A DNA stretch of 41,022 nucleotides. It comes from an uncultured Actinomycetes bacterium (GTDB lineage Bacteria; Actinomycetota; Actinomycetes; Nanopelagicales; Nanopelagicaceae). How positions within the stretch are numbered: position 1 is the stretch's first letter; every line of letters starts with the position of its first letter. The notes below the pieces were generated by a model. It ran no database searches, was not told the DNA's origin, and worked only from the letters and a program-made list of their open reading frames with translations. The DNA lies in contig CAITVX010000032.1 of NCBI GenBank assembly GCA_903895995.1, positions 1 to 41,022 of the forward strand. The letters are read 5' to 3'. Of this stretch, positions 14,741 through 23,374 are shown one piece after another. Position numbers and translations under genes: made by a program.

Positions 14741-15814
14741 TTACTTATCTGGGTTAGGAATAAGTACATCACGAACGAGAGCTTCGAGTTCGTTGACAGC
14801 GACTAAGAACCCACGCAATGTGCGGGTAACAGCCCCGTATGTTGAAAATTCTGCAACAGATAGGCCATCTGGTTCGTAGGCCTTTCTGAACTCAGAAAAC
14901 TCAAGCAGAGCACTAAGAATTCGAGGATCTACCGGCTTATCGATCGAGTGGAGATCCGGCTTGATCGATGAGTTATTGATCCGCTCCTGCCATGGATATG
15001 GAGGAGAGATAACAATATCTCCGCCGAGAAGTTCACTCCAGTGCATTGGATTTCTAAATGCCGCGACAAGTAGTCGAGTGCGATATCCACGTTCTTGATA
15101 GATCTTGTAGGCATTCTTAAAGACTGCAATTCCTGCCCATTCAAAGATCCCTGGATCAACAGCAGCCTTATCTCGCTCAGCAACAAGTCGGACCCAATCA
15201 TCAGTGCGTCCAACCATAATTGTGCAGACCGGGCCCATAGTTGAGATATCTAAACCTTCAGCTTCACGGCGCTTGAGTCCACGCTCTACGGCTTCGGCAA
15301 CTGCAAGAGTTTGCGCAACAGTAAATGAGACAGTCGCATTAATACTGACTCCGCGATATGTCGCCTCTTCAAAGGCATCAATTGCAAAGCTTGTCACAGG
15401 AATCTTGACAATAATATTGTCGGCAAGTTTTGAGAACTCAAATGCCTGATCTGCCAAAGCTTTAGCATCACGGTGTATACGTGGATCTGTTTGGATAGAG
15501 AGGCGGCCATTGCGTCCGTTGTACTTCCTAAATGCAGGCTCAAGTAATTTTGCGGCGTTGATAGATAACTCTCGGACCATCGCCCAACCGATAGCGTCAT
15601 CAGAGGCAAGGGGGTTCTTCGCTGCATAATCTTTAATTCGCCCAGTCCAATATGGCATATCGGCTTTAATTGCAGAGAGAGCAAGTGGCGGGTTACATGT
15701 CGCACCGACACCACCCCACGAGATTGAGTCAGCAAGTTCTTTGGGATTTGCAGAGTCGTTCCAGAGCACGGTCTTGCAATTATCGGCTGCGTATTTCAGT
15801 GGCGATCCAGACAT
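14741..15814 (-). CDS. Transaldolase-family protein in the inositol operon
   Basis: The 357-residue protein belongs to the transaldolase family. GATCNPPLALSAIKA (about 37-51) stands where transaldolases have the TTNPSL motif, RLSIQTDPRIHRD (104-116) matches the Q-V-D strand, and DNIIVKIPVT carries the likely Schiff-base Lys137. INATVSFTVAQ (158-168) matches NCNLTLLFSxxQ, and VGRTDDW contains Arg203, at the place of a phosphate-binding Arg. The motifs differ from standard pentose-phosphate transaldolases. It follows iolD by 33 bases, with AGGGAG about 6 bases before its ATG, so it is the fourth gene of iolA-iolB-iolD. I infer it may split 2-deoxy-5-keto-gluconate by transfer to glyceraldehyde-3-phosphate. 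An ordinary transaldolase role remains possible. Confidence 0.85.
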   Translation of the reverse strand: MSGSPLKYAADNCKTVLWNDSANPKELADSISWGGVGATCNPPLALSAIKADMPYWTGRIKDYAAKNPLASDDAIGWAMVRELSINAAKLLEPAFRKYNGRNGRLSIQTDPRIHRDAKALADQAFEFSKLADNIIVKIPVTSFAIDAFEEATYRGVSINATVSFTVAQTLAVAEAVERGLKRREAEGLDISTMGPVCTIMVGRTDDWVRLVAERDKAAVDPGIFEWAGIAVFKNAYKIYQERGYRTRLLVAAFRNPMHWSELLGGDIVISPPYPWQERINNSSIKPDLHSIDKPVDPRILSALLEFSEFRKAYEPDGLSVAEFSTYGAVTRTLRGFLVAVNELEALVRDVLIPNPDK

Positions 15815-15847
15815 TTCTCTCCCTATGGTTCCCTTGAACTAATTGAA

Positions 15848-17785
15848 CTACTTGGACTTCTTGGATGGCTCTCTATCGATTGCACCTCTGCCCAGCAACG
15901 GCTTCTGCGCTGCAACAGCCTTTTGGTACTCCTTAAGTGCATTTTGGGTGGATTCAAGCGTGGAAACTTGGGCTACAGGCACATCCCACCAGCTCTCGTT
16001 ACTGATTGAGTAGAGCAACGGATCGCTGTTGATATGAATCAACGTTGATTGATCACTCGCCTTCGCTGCCTTCATCGCTGCTTTGAGATCAGCAATCGCG
16101 TTAGCGGACTCATCGACTCTGATCACATTAATACCAAGCGATTGCGCATTGGTAGCCAAGTCGACTGGTAATACTTCACGATCTTCAAAGTTATTCTTTG
16201 CAGAGTCGTGATAGCGATACTTTGTTCCATAACGCTGTGAACCAATCGTTTCAGAGAGATGCCCAATTGAAGCAAAGCCATGATTTTGAATAAGAACAAT
16301 AATGAGCTTGAGACCTTCAGCTACAGCACTCACGATCTCGGTATGCATCATGAGGTAAGAACCATCGCCGACCATAACGATCGGGGTACGACCCTCTGCC
16401 CAACGAGCAATTCCTACACCAGCAGCAATCTCATATCCCATGCAGGAGAAGGCATACTCAACGTGGTATCCGAGTGGATCGCGCACACGCCATAATTTAT
16501 GAAGATCACCCGGCAGGGATCCTGCAGCGCAGATGAGAATATCCTTCGGATCACTTGATTCATTTACTGCACCAATAATTTCAGATTGGCTTGGCTTCAC
16601 TCTCTTCTGATCAACAAAGGATTCAGATACAGCGCTATTCCATTCTGCAATATCCGAAGCGATGGCTGCGCAATATTCTCTACTTTGAGTGTGACCATTG
16701 AGTGCTGGAATCAGTTCCTTGAGAGTTTCTCGTGCATCCGCCACAACAGGAATCGCGCTTCCATGTTTGAAAGCATCAAATGAGGCAATATTGATATTAA
16801 TGAACTTTACATTCGGGTTTTGGAAAGCTGTTCGCGATGCAGTGGTGAAATCGCCATAGCGAGTTCCGATTCCGATAATAAGGTCTGCATCACGTGCCAG
16901 ACGATTCGCTGCGGTGGTTCCTGTCGCACCTACTGATCCAAGAGATTGTGGGTGGTCCCAGTTGAGAGAACCCATCCCGGCTTGGCTAAAACCAACGCCG
17001 ATCCCTGTCTTTGAGGCAAGTTCAGCGAGAACGGCATGAGCATCAGAGTAGATAACTCCTCCACCAGCGATGATCATCGGCTTCTTTGCTGCACGAATCG
17101 CAGCAGCGACTTCTTCAATGATTCCTGCATCTGGGCGAGGGCGACGTATATGCCATTCACGATCAGCGAGAAATTCAAGTGGAACATCGATAACTTCTGC
17201 CTGAACATCTTCAGGTAGGCAGATAGTTACAGCACCTGTCTCAACTGGATCAGTTAAGACGCGCATTGCACCGAGTAGGGCTGAATAGATCTGTTCTGGG
17301 CGTTGAACGCGGTCAAAAAATCTAGAGAGAGGCTTGAAAGCATCATTGACTGAAATAGAGGCATCGTGAGGAAGCTCGAGTTGTTGTAATACAGGATCGG
17401 ATACTCGAGTTGCGAAGGTATCTGATGGAAGTAATAGAACAGGAAGGCGATTTGTTGTAGCGACTGCAGCACCTGTCAACATATTTGTAGCGCCAGGACC
17501 AACAGAGGCTGTGCATGCAAATGTAGAACGGCGACGATTCACACGAGCGAATGCAGTTGATTCATGAACCATTGCTTGCTCATTGCGAGCCTGGTGATAC
17601 GGCATAAGTTCTGGATCTGTTACAGAAAATTGCTTAAGTGCTTGTCCGATACCAGCAACGTTTCCATGCCCGAAAATTCCAAATATGCCGTCGATAGTGC
17701 GTACGCGAATATCGCCATCCACTGTGTATTGATGGGCAAGAAATTCAACAACTGCTTGTCCCACAGTCATTCTCTTGGTAGTCAT
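15848..17785 (-). CDS. iolD: 3D-(3,5/4)-trihydroxycyclohexane-1,2-dione hydrolase
   Basis: This 645-residue thiamine-diphosphate enzyme opens the inositol-derived ring to 5-deoxyglucuronate. The N-terminal pyrimidine domain has ARNEQAMVHESTAFAR with the conserved Glu near residue 69. The middle domain has MIIAGGGVIYSDA, and the C-terminal domain has the thiamine-diphosphate motif VGDGSYLMMHTE (from about 472) closing at the Asn of IQNHG. I chose the ATG at 17785, which overlaps the iolB stop (TGATG) and has the strong binding site GAAGGAAGG just upstream. The frame is open 66 bases further up but only inside iolB. It is the third gene of iolA-iolB-iolD-transaldolase. Confidence 0.95.
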   Translation of the reverse strand: MTTKRMTVGQAVVEFLAHQYTVDGDIRVRTIDGIFGIFGHGNVAGIGQALKQFSVTDPELMPYHQARNEQAMVHESTAFARVNRRRSTFACTASVGPGATNMLTGAAVATTNRLPVLLLPSDTFATRVSDPVLQQLELPHDASISVNDAFKPLSRFFDRVQRPEQIYSALLGAMRVLTDPVETGAVTICLPEDVQAEVIDVPLEFLADREWHIRRPRPDAGIIEEVAAAIRAAKKPMIIAGGGVIYSDAHAVLAELASKTGIGVGFSQAGMGSLNWDHPQSLGSVGATGTTAANRLARDADLIIGIGTRYGDFTTASRTAFQNPNVKFININIASFDAFKHGSAIPVVADARETLKELIPALNGHTQSREYCAAIASDIAEWNSAVSESFVDQKRVKPSQSEIIGAVNESSDPKDILICAAGSLPGDLHKLWRVRDPLGYHVEYAFSCMGYEIAAGVGIARWAEGRTPIVMVGDGSYLMMHTEIVSAVAEGLKLIIVLIQNHGFASIGHLSETIGSQRYGTKYRYHDSAKNNFEDREVLPVDLATNAQSLGINVIRVDESANAIADLKAAMKAAKASDQSTLIHINSDPLLYSISNESWWDVPVAQVSTLESTQNALKEYQKAVAAQKPLLGRGAIDREPSKKSK

Positions 17786-18687
17786 CAGATACCTTCCTTC
17801 TGGGCCTTCTGGGTATACGGCAGACGTGAATCTACATCTTGGCCGTTCCACGTTTCACGAATCCATGCATGTGCAGGATCGTCAGTCACGAGCCACTCAC
17901 GTTTTTCATCAGGTCCAGCCATAACATTAAAGAAGTAGAGATCGTATCCCGGTGCAGCAGCTACTGGGCCGTGATATCCATGCGGGACAAGAACGACATC
18001 CCCGTGATGAACAGCGCTATCCAGCTCAAATTCACGCTGATCGCTGGCATATCCCCGGAAATAGCCGAATGGTTCGGTGGTACCGCCAGCCTTTGAGGTT
18101 TTCGTAACAGCTGCTTCAAAGTAGTAGATCTCTTCGAGCGCAGACTCTTTGCCTGGGATAGAGCGATCATGTTTATGGGCAGGGACTCCTGACCAATTAC
18201 CTGCAGGAACAATTCCTTCCACACAAATTAATCGATCTGCATCCATCGTATCTGGCATGCAAAAATTATGAATCTGGCGCGATTCACGGCCGGCGCCACG
18301 AAGTAATACTGGGACGTGATCCTTACGCATAATCTGTGGCTTCTTCTTATTGCGTGCTGGTGCTTCACCGATAATGACGCGTGCATCTCCTTCGATCTTT
18401 GCAGCAGTATTGATGGGGAGATAAAGAACATCAGAAGGACCATGAAAGACTGATTCACGTCCAGAAAGAATTACCTCTTGATCCTCATACGTAATTGTGA
18501 CACTTTTACCCGAAGCGATAAGAATGACTCGTTCATTATTATCAGATGGGAGTTCAATTCCGTTCTTTACATCTGCAACGCGTAATCCAGTATGTGCCCA
18601 CCCTTTAATGGGAGCACTCAGTGGATCTACATGAGCAAGCAAAGTTTCGCTACGAAGTTCACCAGATTCATAGTGCCACTTAGCCAT
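17785..18687 (-). CDS. iolB: 5-deoxy-glucuronate isomerase
   Basis: The 300-residue protein is a bicupin of the IolB/KduI type that turns 5-deoxy-glucuronate into 2-deoxy-5-keto-gluconate. Metal-binding residues are visible in WSGVPAHKHDRS (two His) and ALEEIYYFEA (Glu). DVVLVPHGYHGPVAAAPGYD, with the third His, and LYFFNVMAG near the C-terminus are also family marks. It starts 18 bases after iolA and overlaps iolD by one base, so all are in one operon. Its product is the branching point of this cluster: the usual next enzyme, the kinase IolC, is not here. Confidence 0.95.
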   Translation of the reverse strand: MAKWHYESGELRSETLLAHVDPLSAPIKGWAHTGLRVADVKNGIELPSDNNERVILIASGKSVTITYEDQEVILSGRESVFHGPSDVLYLPINTAAKIEGDARVIIGEAPARNKKKPQIMRKDHVPVLLRGAGRESRQIHNFCMPDTMDADRLICVEGIVPAGNWSGVPAHKHDRSIPGKESALEEIYYFEAAVTKTSKAGGTTEPFGYFRGYASDQREFELDSAVHHGDVVLVPHGYHGPVAAAPGYDLYFFNVMAGPDEKREWLVTDDPAHAWIRETWNGQDVDSRLPYTQKAQKEGI

Positions 18688-18705
18688 CGAAGTTGATATC
18701 TCTAC

Positions 18706-20199
18706 TTAATTCTGCGGGAAACCAAGGTTGATGCCACCATGACTTGGATCAAGCCATCTGCTGGTAATGGTTTTGCCGCGTGTAAAGAAGTGAACTCCTT
18801 CAGCTCCGTGAGCTTTTGTATCTCCAAAGAGAGATTGCTTCCACCCACCGAAAGAGTAATAAGCAACTGGGACTGGGATAGGAACGTTAATGCCAATCAT
18901 TCCCACTTCAATCTCATTCTGGAATCTACGTGCAGCGCCACCATCGTTAGTGAAGATCGCTGTGCCATTTCCGAATGCGCCGCTATTGATGAGTGCGACT
19001 CCATCATCAAAGGACTTTACGCGCACGATAGAGAGGACAGGTCCAAAGATCTCATCTGTATAGACTTTAGAGGAAGTTGGGACGCTATCAATGAGGGTAG
19101 GCCCGAGCCAGAAACCAGCTGAATCTCCGTCTGGCTTCACGTTTCTGCCATCGACGACAACTTTCGCGCCATCTTTAATAGCGATATCTATATAACCGGC
19201 GACCTTGTCGCGGTGTTCACGAGTAACAAGAGGACCCATATCGCAATTTCTGCGGCCATCTCCTGTCACGAGGTTCTTCATGCGTGCAACAATCTTCTCA
19301 ATAAGTGCATCCGCAACAGGTTCGACGGCAACCACAACTGAAATCGCCATGCAGCGTTCACCTGCTGAACCAAATCCTGCATTGATTGCGCTATCTGCGA
19401 CTAGTTCAAGGTCAGCATCTGGCAAGACGAGCATGTGATTCTTAGCGCCACCAAGTGCTTGAACACGCTTACCGTACTTACTTGCCTTCTCATATATATA
19501 TTGTGCGATTGCTGTTGATCCTACAAAAGAGATCGATTCGACATCGGGGCTTTCAAGCAATCCATCGACCGCTTCTTTATCGCCTTGCAAAACATTGAAT
19601 ACGCCATCCGGTAGGCCAGCATCTTTCCAGAGTTGTGCCATCCATAACGCAGCTGAAGGATCCTTCTCAGAAGGTTTGAGAATTACTGTGTTACCAGCAG
19701 CTATAGCGATGGGGAAGAACCACATCGGAACCATTGCAGGAAAATTGAAGGGGGAGATTACGCCGACAACGCCTAGTGCCTGGCGGGTTGAGTAAACATC
19801 AACGCTGGTTGAAACATTCTCTGAGTAGAAGCCTTTTAAGACATGAGGCATACCAGTAGCAAATTCAACAACTTCTTGGCCTCGGGTAATTTCGCCAAGA
19901 GCATCTGAAAGCACCTTGCCGTGCTCACTCGTAATAATTTCTGCGAGCTCACCTTTGCGAGCATTCAATAATTCTCTAAAGGTGAAGACGATTTGCTGGC
20001 GCCGGGCAAGGGATGTGTCGCGCCATGCAGGAAATGCTCTCTTTGCTGATGCAATAACCGCATCGATATCTTTCTTATCTGCGAGAACTACTTGTTTGGT
20101 TTGTGTACCAAGAGCTGGGTCGTAGACGGGTGCAAATCTCGTGCTCTGACTCTTACCTTGCGCGCCATTAATCCAGTGGTTGACGATAGGTAGAGACAT
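18706..20199 (-). CDS. iolA: (Methyl)malonate-semialdehyde dehydrogenase, CoA-acylating
   Basis: The 497-residue aldehyde dehydrogenase matches the CoA-acylating MmsA/IolA group, which converts malonate semialdehyde to acetyl-CoA and CO2 with NAD. The oxyanion Asn152 lies in ISPFNFPAMVPMWFFPIA, and the catalytic Cys283 in FGSAGERCMAI. The QALGGAKNHM stretch, where the general-base Glu of ordinary ALDHs is replaced, is a mark of the MMSDH group. The context of iolB and iolD favours the inositol role over valine breakdown. It is the first gene of the minus-strand operon, with AGGGG about 8 bases before the ATG, and is divergent from the IolE/IolH-like gene. Confidence 0.94.
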   Translation of the reverse strand: MSLPIVNHWINGAQGKSQSTRFAPVYDPALGTQTKQVVLADKKDIDAVIASAKRAFPAWRDTSLARRQQIVFTFRELLNARKGELAEIITSEHGKVLSDALGEITRGQEVVEFATGMPHVLKGFYSENVSTSVDVYSTRQALGVVGVISPFNFPAMVPMWFFPIAIAAGNTVILKPSEKDPSAALWMAQLWKDAGLPDGVFNVLQGDKEAVDGLLESPDVESISFVGSTAIAQYIYEKASKYGKRVQALGGAKNHMLVLPDADLELVADSAINAGFGSAGERCMAISVVVAVEPVADALIEKIVARMKNLVTGDGRRNCDMGPLVTREHRDKVAGYIDIAIKDGAKVVVDGRNVKPDGDSAGFWLGPTLIDSVPTSSKVYTDEIFGPVLSIVRVKSFDDGVALINSGAFGNGTAIFTNDGGAARRFQNEIEVGMIGINVPIPVPVAYYSFGGWKQSLFGDTKAHGAEGVHFFTRGKTITSRWLDPSHGGINLGFPQN

Positions 20200-20248
20200 T
20201 TACGTTACCCCTTTTATCAAGCAAGGCTCGTCTGAGGTTGCTTCTGGT

Positions 20249-20264
20249 GCTTACTCTAGCAAGC
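20249..20264. promoter_or_regulatory. Candidate operator between iolA and the IolE/IolH-like gene
   Basis: GCTTACTCTAGCAAGC is an imperfect 16-base palindrome with GCTT/AAGC arms, in the middle of the 97-base divergent intergenic region. Its position would allow one regulator to control both directions. No inositol regulator gene is present in the window. Confidence 0.35.
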
Positions 20265-20284
20265 CCGTAGTAACTCAAAACGAA

Positions 20285-20290
20285 TATCAT
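20285..20290 (+). promoter_or_regulatory. Candidate -10 (TATCAT) for the IolE/IolH-like gene
   Basis: TATCAT is 6 bases (TAGAGC) before the ATG at 20297. No ribosome binding site is seen. Confidence 0.55.
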
Positions 20291-20296
20291 TAGAGC

Positions 20297-21187
20297 ATGA
20301 CCACTAAAACCATAAAGATCGCAGGCGCACCAATCTCTTGGGGAGTATGTGAAGCACCTAATTGGGGCTATCAGATGCAACCTGGGCGTGTACTTCAAGA
20401 GATGGCAGAGCTTGAATTGGGAGCGATGGAATTTGGTCCTCTTGGTTTTCTGCCAGTCGAGCCTTCAGCCCGCGCAGAGGCTTTAAAAAAATATAACATG
20501 GTCGCTGTCGGCGGATTTTTTCCAATCCTTCTTCATGATTCAACCTACGATCCGCTCCCAGATGTGAAAATAGAGCTTGAGTCGTATATAAAAGCTGGGG
20601 CAAAAATTTTAGTGCTAGCAGCAAGTACCGGAGTCGAAGGTTACGAGATAAAGCGACCAGAACTCACTGCAGATCAATGGAAAACTTTCTTTACAAATTG
20701 CGATCGCATCTCTGAATATGCGGCAACAATTGGTGTGACTGCCACGGTCCACCCGCACGTTGGAACAATGATCGAAAGCAAGAGTGATGTCTATGGACTT
20801 CTTGAAGGTTCTGATATCGGTTTCACCTTAGATACAGGCCACATGATTATCGGTGGGACTGATCCAGTTGAATTTGCACAGAAGCATCCGGGCCGCGTGA
20901 AGCATGTACATATGAAAGATGTAAATATGCAGAGAGCCAGCAAGGTGGTTGATGGTTCACAGACTTATAACGAAGGCGTGAAGGCTGCGATGTACACACC
21001 TCTTGGTGAGGGCGATGTGGATGTTAAAGCGATCGTTACTGCACTTGTTAATAGCGGTTACGACGGTTGGTTCGTTCTTGAGCAAGATCTTATGCTTGAT
21101 GGAGAACCCGAAGCTGGTGGATGGCCATTCACAGATGCAAAGAAGAGCGTTGATTATTTGAGAGCTGTTGCTGCAAGCCTTAATTAA
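20297..21187 (+). CDS. Inosose dehydratase-like TIM-barrel isomerase (IolE/IolH family)
   Basis: The 296-residue protein is an AP-endonuclease-family 2 TIM barrel, the fold of IolE, IolH and xylose-isomerase-like epimerases. It opens with IAGAPISWGVCEAPNWG, matching actinobacterial members in inositol gene sets. Metal-site residues are likely in ATVHPHVGTMIES, FTLDTGHMIIGG, VKHVHMKDV and WFVLEQDLML. IolE dehydrates scyllo-inosose to the dione used by IolD, and this is the natural role beside iolD; IolH, of less certain function, has the same fold and cannot be excluded. It is divergent from iolA and converges with the cupin gene. Confidence 0.82.
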   Translation: MTTKTIKIAGAPISWGVCEAPNWGYQMQPGRVLQEMAELELGAMEFGPLGFLPVEPSARAEALKKYNMVAVGGFFPILLHDSTYDPLPDVKIELESYIKAGAKILVLAASTGVEGYEIKRPELTADQWKTFFTNCDRISEYAATIGVTATVHPHVGTMIESKSDVYGLLEGSDIGFTLDTGHMIIGGTDPVEFAQKHPGRVKHVHMKDVNMQRASKVVDGSQTYNEGVKAAMYTPLGEGDVDVKAIVTALVNSGYDGWFVLEQDLMLDGEPEAGGWPFTDAKKSVDYLRAVAASLN

Positions 21188-21201
21188 TCAGTTAAAGCTC
21201 T

Positions 21202-21552
21202 TTACCGACCGAAGTCATCTTCGATACGAGTGATGTCATCTTCACCAAAATAACTCCCGGTCTGCACTTCTACGAAGATTAACTCCTCTGTGCCGGTGTT
21301 ATGCATGCGATGGGCGATGCCGATCCCAAAGGTAACTTCATCACCAGGATGGACCTGATGAACGACTCCATCTAAAGTCACTTCGCCATGGCCAGTAACA
21401 ATAAACCAGTGCTCTGCACGCTTTTCGTGGCGTTGATAAGAGAGGCGTTGCCCAGGTGAAACCCAAATCGTCTTCACTTTATATGTGGGTTGATCAGAGA
21501 GAACTTCGTATCTGCCCCATGGGCGTTCAGACTTCTCAAGAGGAGAGCTCAT
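21202..21552 (-). CDS. Mannose-6-phosphate isomerase type II-like cupin
   Basis: The 116-residue protein equals the C-terminal cupin domain of type II mannose-6-phosphate isomerases. RPWGRYEVL near the start is the family signature, LSYQRHEKRAEHWFIVTGHG carries the metal His and Glu residues, and IAHRMHNTG supplies the later His. It probably interconverts mannose-6-phosphate and fructose-6-phosphate, but stand-alone cupins of this sort can have other sugar substrates. The frame is open to an ATG at 21564, but that ATG lies inside the TATGAT promoter hexamer. The ATG at 21552, 7 bases after TATGAT, is the more likely start. Confidence 0.85.
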   Translation of the reverse strand: MSSPLEKSERPWGRYEVLSDQPTYKVKTIWVSPGQRLSYQRHEKRAEHWFIVTGHGEVTLDGVVHQVHPGDEVTFGIGIAHRMHNTGTEELIFVEVQTGSYFGEDDITRIEDDFGR

Positions 21553-21559
21553 AGTTTTA

Positions 21560-21565
21560 ATCATA
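21560..21565 (-). promoter_or_regulatory. Candidate -10 (TATGAT) for the cupin gene
   Basis: TATGAT is 7 bases from the ATG at 21552 and overlaps the alternative upstream ATG, arguing against that longer start. Confidence 0.5.
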
Positions 21566-21595
21566 CAGGGCTAGTGAAAACCAAAGCTTGCGGGT

Positions 21596-21601
21596 TAGGA
21601 T
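21596..21601 (+). promoter_or_regulatory. Candidate -10 (TAGGAT) for the aminopeptidase
   Basis: TAGGAT is 6 bases (TACAAC) from the ATG at 21608. The GG inside it could be mistaken for a ribosome binding site. Confidence 0.5.
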
Positions 21602-21607
21602 TACAAC

Positions 21608-23038
21608 ATGAGTAAGAAAGTGAAATTAGCCTCGCACGATGCACCCGGCGCTAAAGCCTGGGATAAGTTCATGTCTTCAGGATGGGCGCCTTCACCACTT
21701 CAAGGAATCTCAGAAGTTGAAGCTGCGCCATTTTGTGCCAAGCGTCGCGAAGCGCTATCTAAGGCATTCCCCGGAGAACGACTAGTCATTCCCGCAGGCT
21801 CGCTGAAAGTTCGCAGCAACGATACTGATTATCGATTCCGTGCACACTCTGCCTACTCATATCTCACTGGTATCTCTGCAACTGATTCTGTCCCTGATTC
21901 TGTATTGGTTCTTGAACCAAAGAAGAATGGCCACGAAGCAGTTCTCTTTATCCACCCACGTTCTCCTCGTGACTCTGAAGAATTTTATAAAGACCGCGTA
22001 CACGGTGAATTCTGGATTGGCCGTCGTATGACCCTCGATGAGACCACAACTCTGTATGGAATAAAGACCAGGCATATTGATGGGCTTAAGAAATTCCTCG
22101 GTGATGACGCAGATACATTAATTGTTCGTGGTGAAGATGCGATCGTTGATAAGGCTGTATCAAAGCGGAAGAAGAAGGAATCTGAATTCGAAATATTCCT
22201 ATCTGAGATGCGCTTGATCAAGGATTCTTATGAAGTGAAAGAGATGCAAGCTGCAGTTGACGCGACCGGTCGTGGTTTTGATGACATGATCAAGAGCTTT
22301 AACTCTGCAGTAGGCGTTCGCCGTGGAGAGAGAATTATTGAAGGCGCATTCTTTACACGCGCACGTATCGAAGGAAATGAACTTGGTTATGACTCAATCG
22401 TTGCAAGCGGCGCCCATGCATGTGTTCTCCATTGGATCCGCAACGATGGTGATGTGCTGGATGGTGATTTGATTCTGATCGACGCTGGTGTTGAGCTTGA
22501 ATCGCTCTATACCGCCGATATCACCCGCACATTGCCAGTCAACGGAAAGTTCTCTCCCGCTCAACGCGATATCTACGACTTGGTCTGGAAATCACAACAG
22601 GCTGGATTTGCAGCTTGCAAGCCTGGTGCAAAGTTCGCCGACATCAACAAGGCATGCCATCAAGTATTAGCAGAAGGTCTTGCAGCACTTGGTGTACTTC
22701 CCATCTCTGCCGAAGAGTCTATGAAACCTGAATCTGGTTTACATCGTCGTTGGACTATCCATGGGGTAAGCCACATGCTCGGTATTGATGTGCATGATTG
22801 CCAAGCAGCGCGCGAATCTGAATATAGCCAAGGTGTTCTCAAAGCAGGAATGATTTTGACGGTCGAACCTGGTCTCTACTTCCACCCTGATGATCTTCTT
22901 GCCCCAGAACGTTTGCGCGGAATCGGTGTACGCATCGAAGACGATGTCGTAATCACTGAGAATGGCTGTGAAGTTATGAGCAAGGGTATTCCTACTCAAG
23001 CAGATGAGGTCGAAGCTTGGATGAAGAAGCTTTTATAA
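21608..23038 (+). CDS. pepP: Xaa-Pro aminopeptidase (M24B)
   Basis: The 476-residue enzyme has an N-terminal aminopeptidase-P domain (GERLVIPAG, then FRAHSAYSYLTGI) and a C-terminal pita-bread metallopeptidase domain. The five metal ligands are visible: two Asp in LILIDAGVELESLYTADITR, His in HGVSHMLGIDVHD, Glu in TVEPGLYF, and Glu in GVRIEDDVVIT. It removes N-terminal residues that precede proline, in the cytoplasm, using two metal ions. Its last 6 bases overlap the end of the convergent crcB gene. Length and domain order are normal for PepP. Confidence 0.95.
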   Translation: MSKKVKLASHDAPGAKAWDKFMSSGWAPSPLQGISEVEAAPFCAKRREALSKAFPGERLVIPAGSLKVRSNDTDYRFRAHSAYSYLTGISATDSVPDSVLVLEPKKNGHEAVLFIHPRSPRDSEEFYKDRVHGEFWIGRRMTLDETTTLYGIKTRHIDGLKKFLGDDADTLIVRGEDAIVDKAVSKRKKKESEFEIFLSEMRLIKDSYEVKEMQAAVDATGRGFDDMIKSFNSAVGVRRGERIIEGAFFTRARIEGNELGYDSIVASGAHACVLHWIRNDGDVLDGDLILIDAGVELESLYTADITRTLPVNGKFSPAQRDIYDLVWKSQQAGFAACKPGAKFADINKACHQVLAEGLAALGVLPISAEESMKPESGLHRRWTIHGVSHMLGIDVHDCQAARESEYSQGVLKAGMILTVEPGLYFHPDDLLAPERLRGIGVRIEDDVVITENGCEVMSKGIPTQADEVEAWMKKLL

Positions 23039-23374
23039 GTAATTTCCGATTGCAGCTGCGCCAATTCCTAGTACCAAAGTGAGTGCTAGATAGAGATAAG
23101 CCTTGCCTCGGTGATTTCTCTTAATGAGGTGATGTGCTTCCACTGCAAAAGTCGACCAGGTCGTAAATGCACCCGCAAAACCAGTTCCGATGACAAATCC
23201 AATATTGTGGTTGTAATGAACTGTGAGACCGAGAATAAATGAACCGACTGTGTTGATCCCAAGTGTTTCGATCGGAATCAAAGATCGATGGAGCTTCTTT
23301 ACCTTTTGATCAACGAGATAGCGTGCCGGCGCACCTACTCCAGCACCAAGTGCAATGAGAAGTTCGGTATTCAT
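23033..23374 (-). CDS. crcB: Fluoride channel subunit CrcB/Fluc (first copy)
   Basis: The 113-residue membrane protein has about four hydrophobic helices and the Fluc signature residues. GAGVGAPARYLVD is at the N-terminus, INTVGSFILGL carries the conserved Asn, and GFAGAFTTWSTFA is the pore motif with the phenylalanine. Fluc channels are dual-topology dimers that let fluoride leave the cell. The gene starts at an ATG that overlaps the stop of the second crcB copy (ATGA). Two adjacent crcB genes, as here, usually make a heterodimer. No fluoride riboswitch was found near the operon. Confidence 0.93.
   Translation of the reverse strand: MNTELLIALGAGVGAPARYLVDQKVKKLHRSLIPIETLGINTVGSFILGLTVHYNHNIGFVIGTGFAGAFTTWSTFAVEAHHLIKRNHRGKAYLYLALTLVLGIGAAAIGNYL

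Noticed and set aside
17786-17851. Longer iolD start at 17851
   Set aside because: The extra 22 residues lie inside iolB and look unlike family members; the ATG at 17785 has a strong ribosome binding site and a stop/start overlap.
18739-19122. A 127-codon frame antisense to iolA
   Set aside because: Composition and overlap show it as a shadow of the aldehyde dehydrogenase gene.
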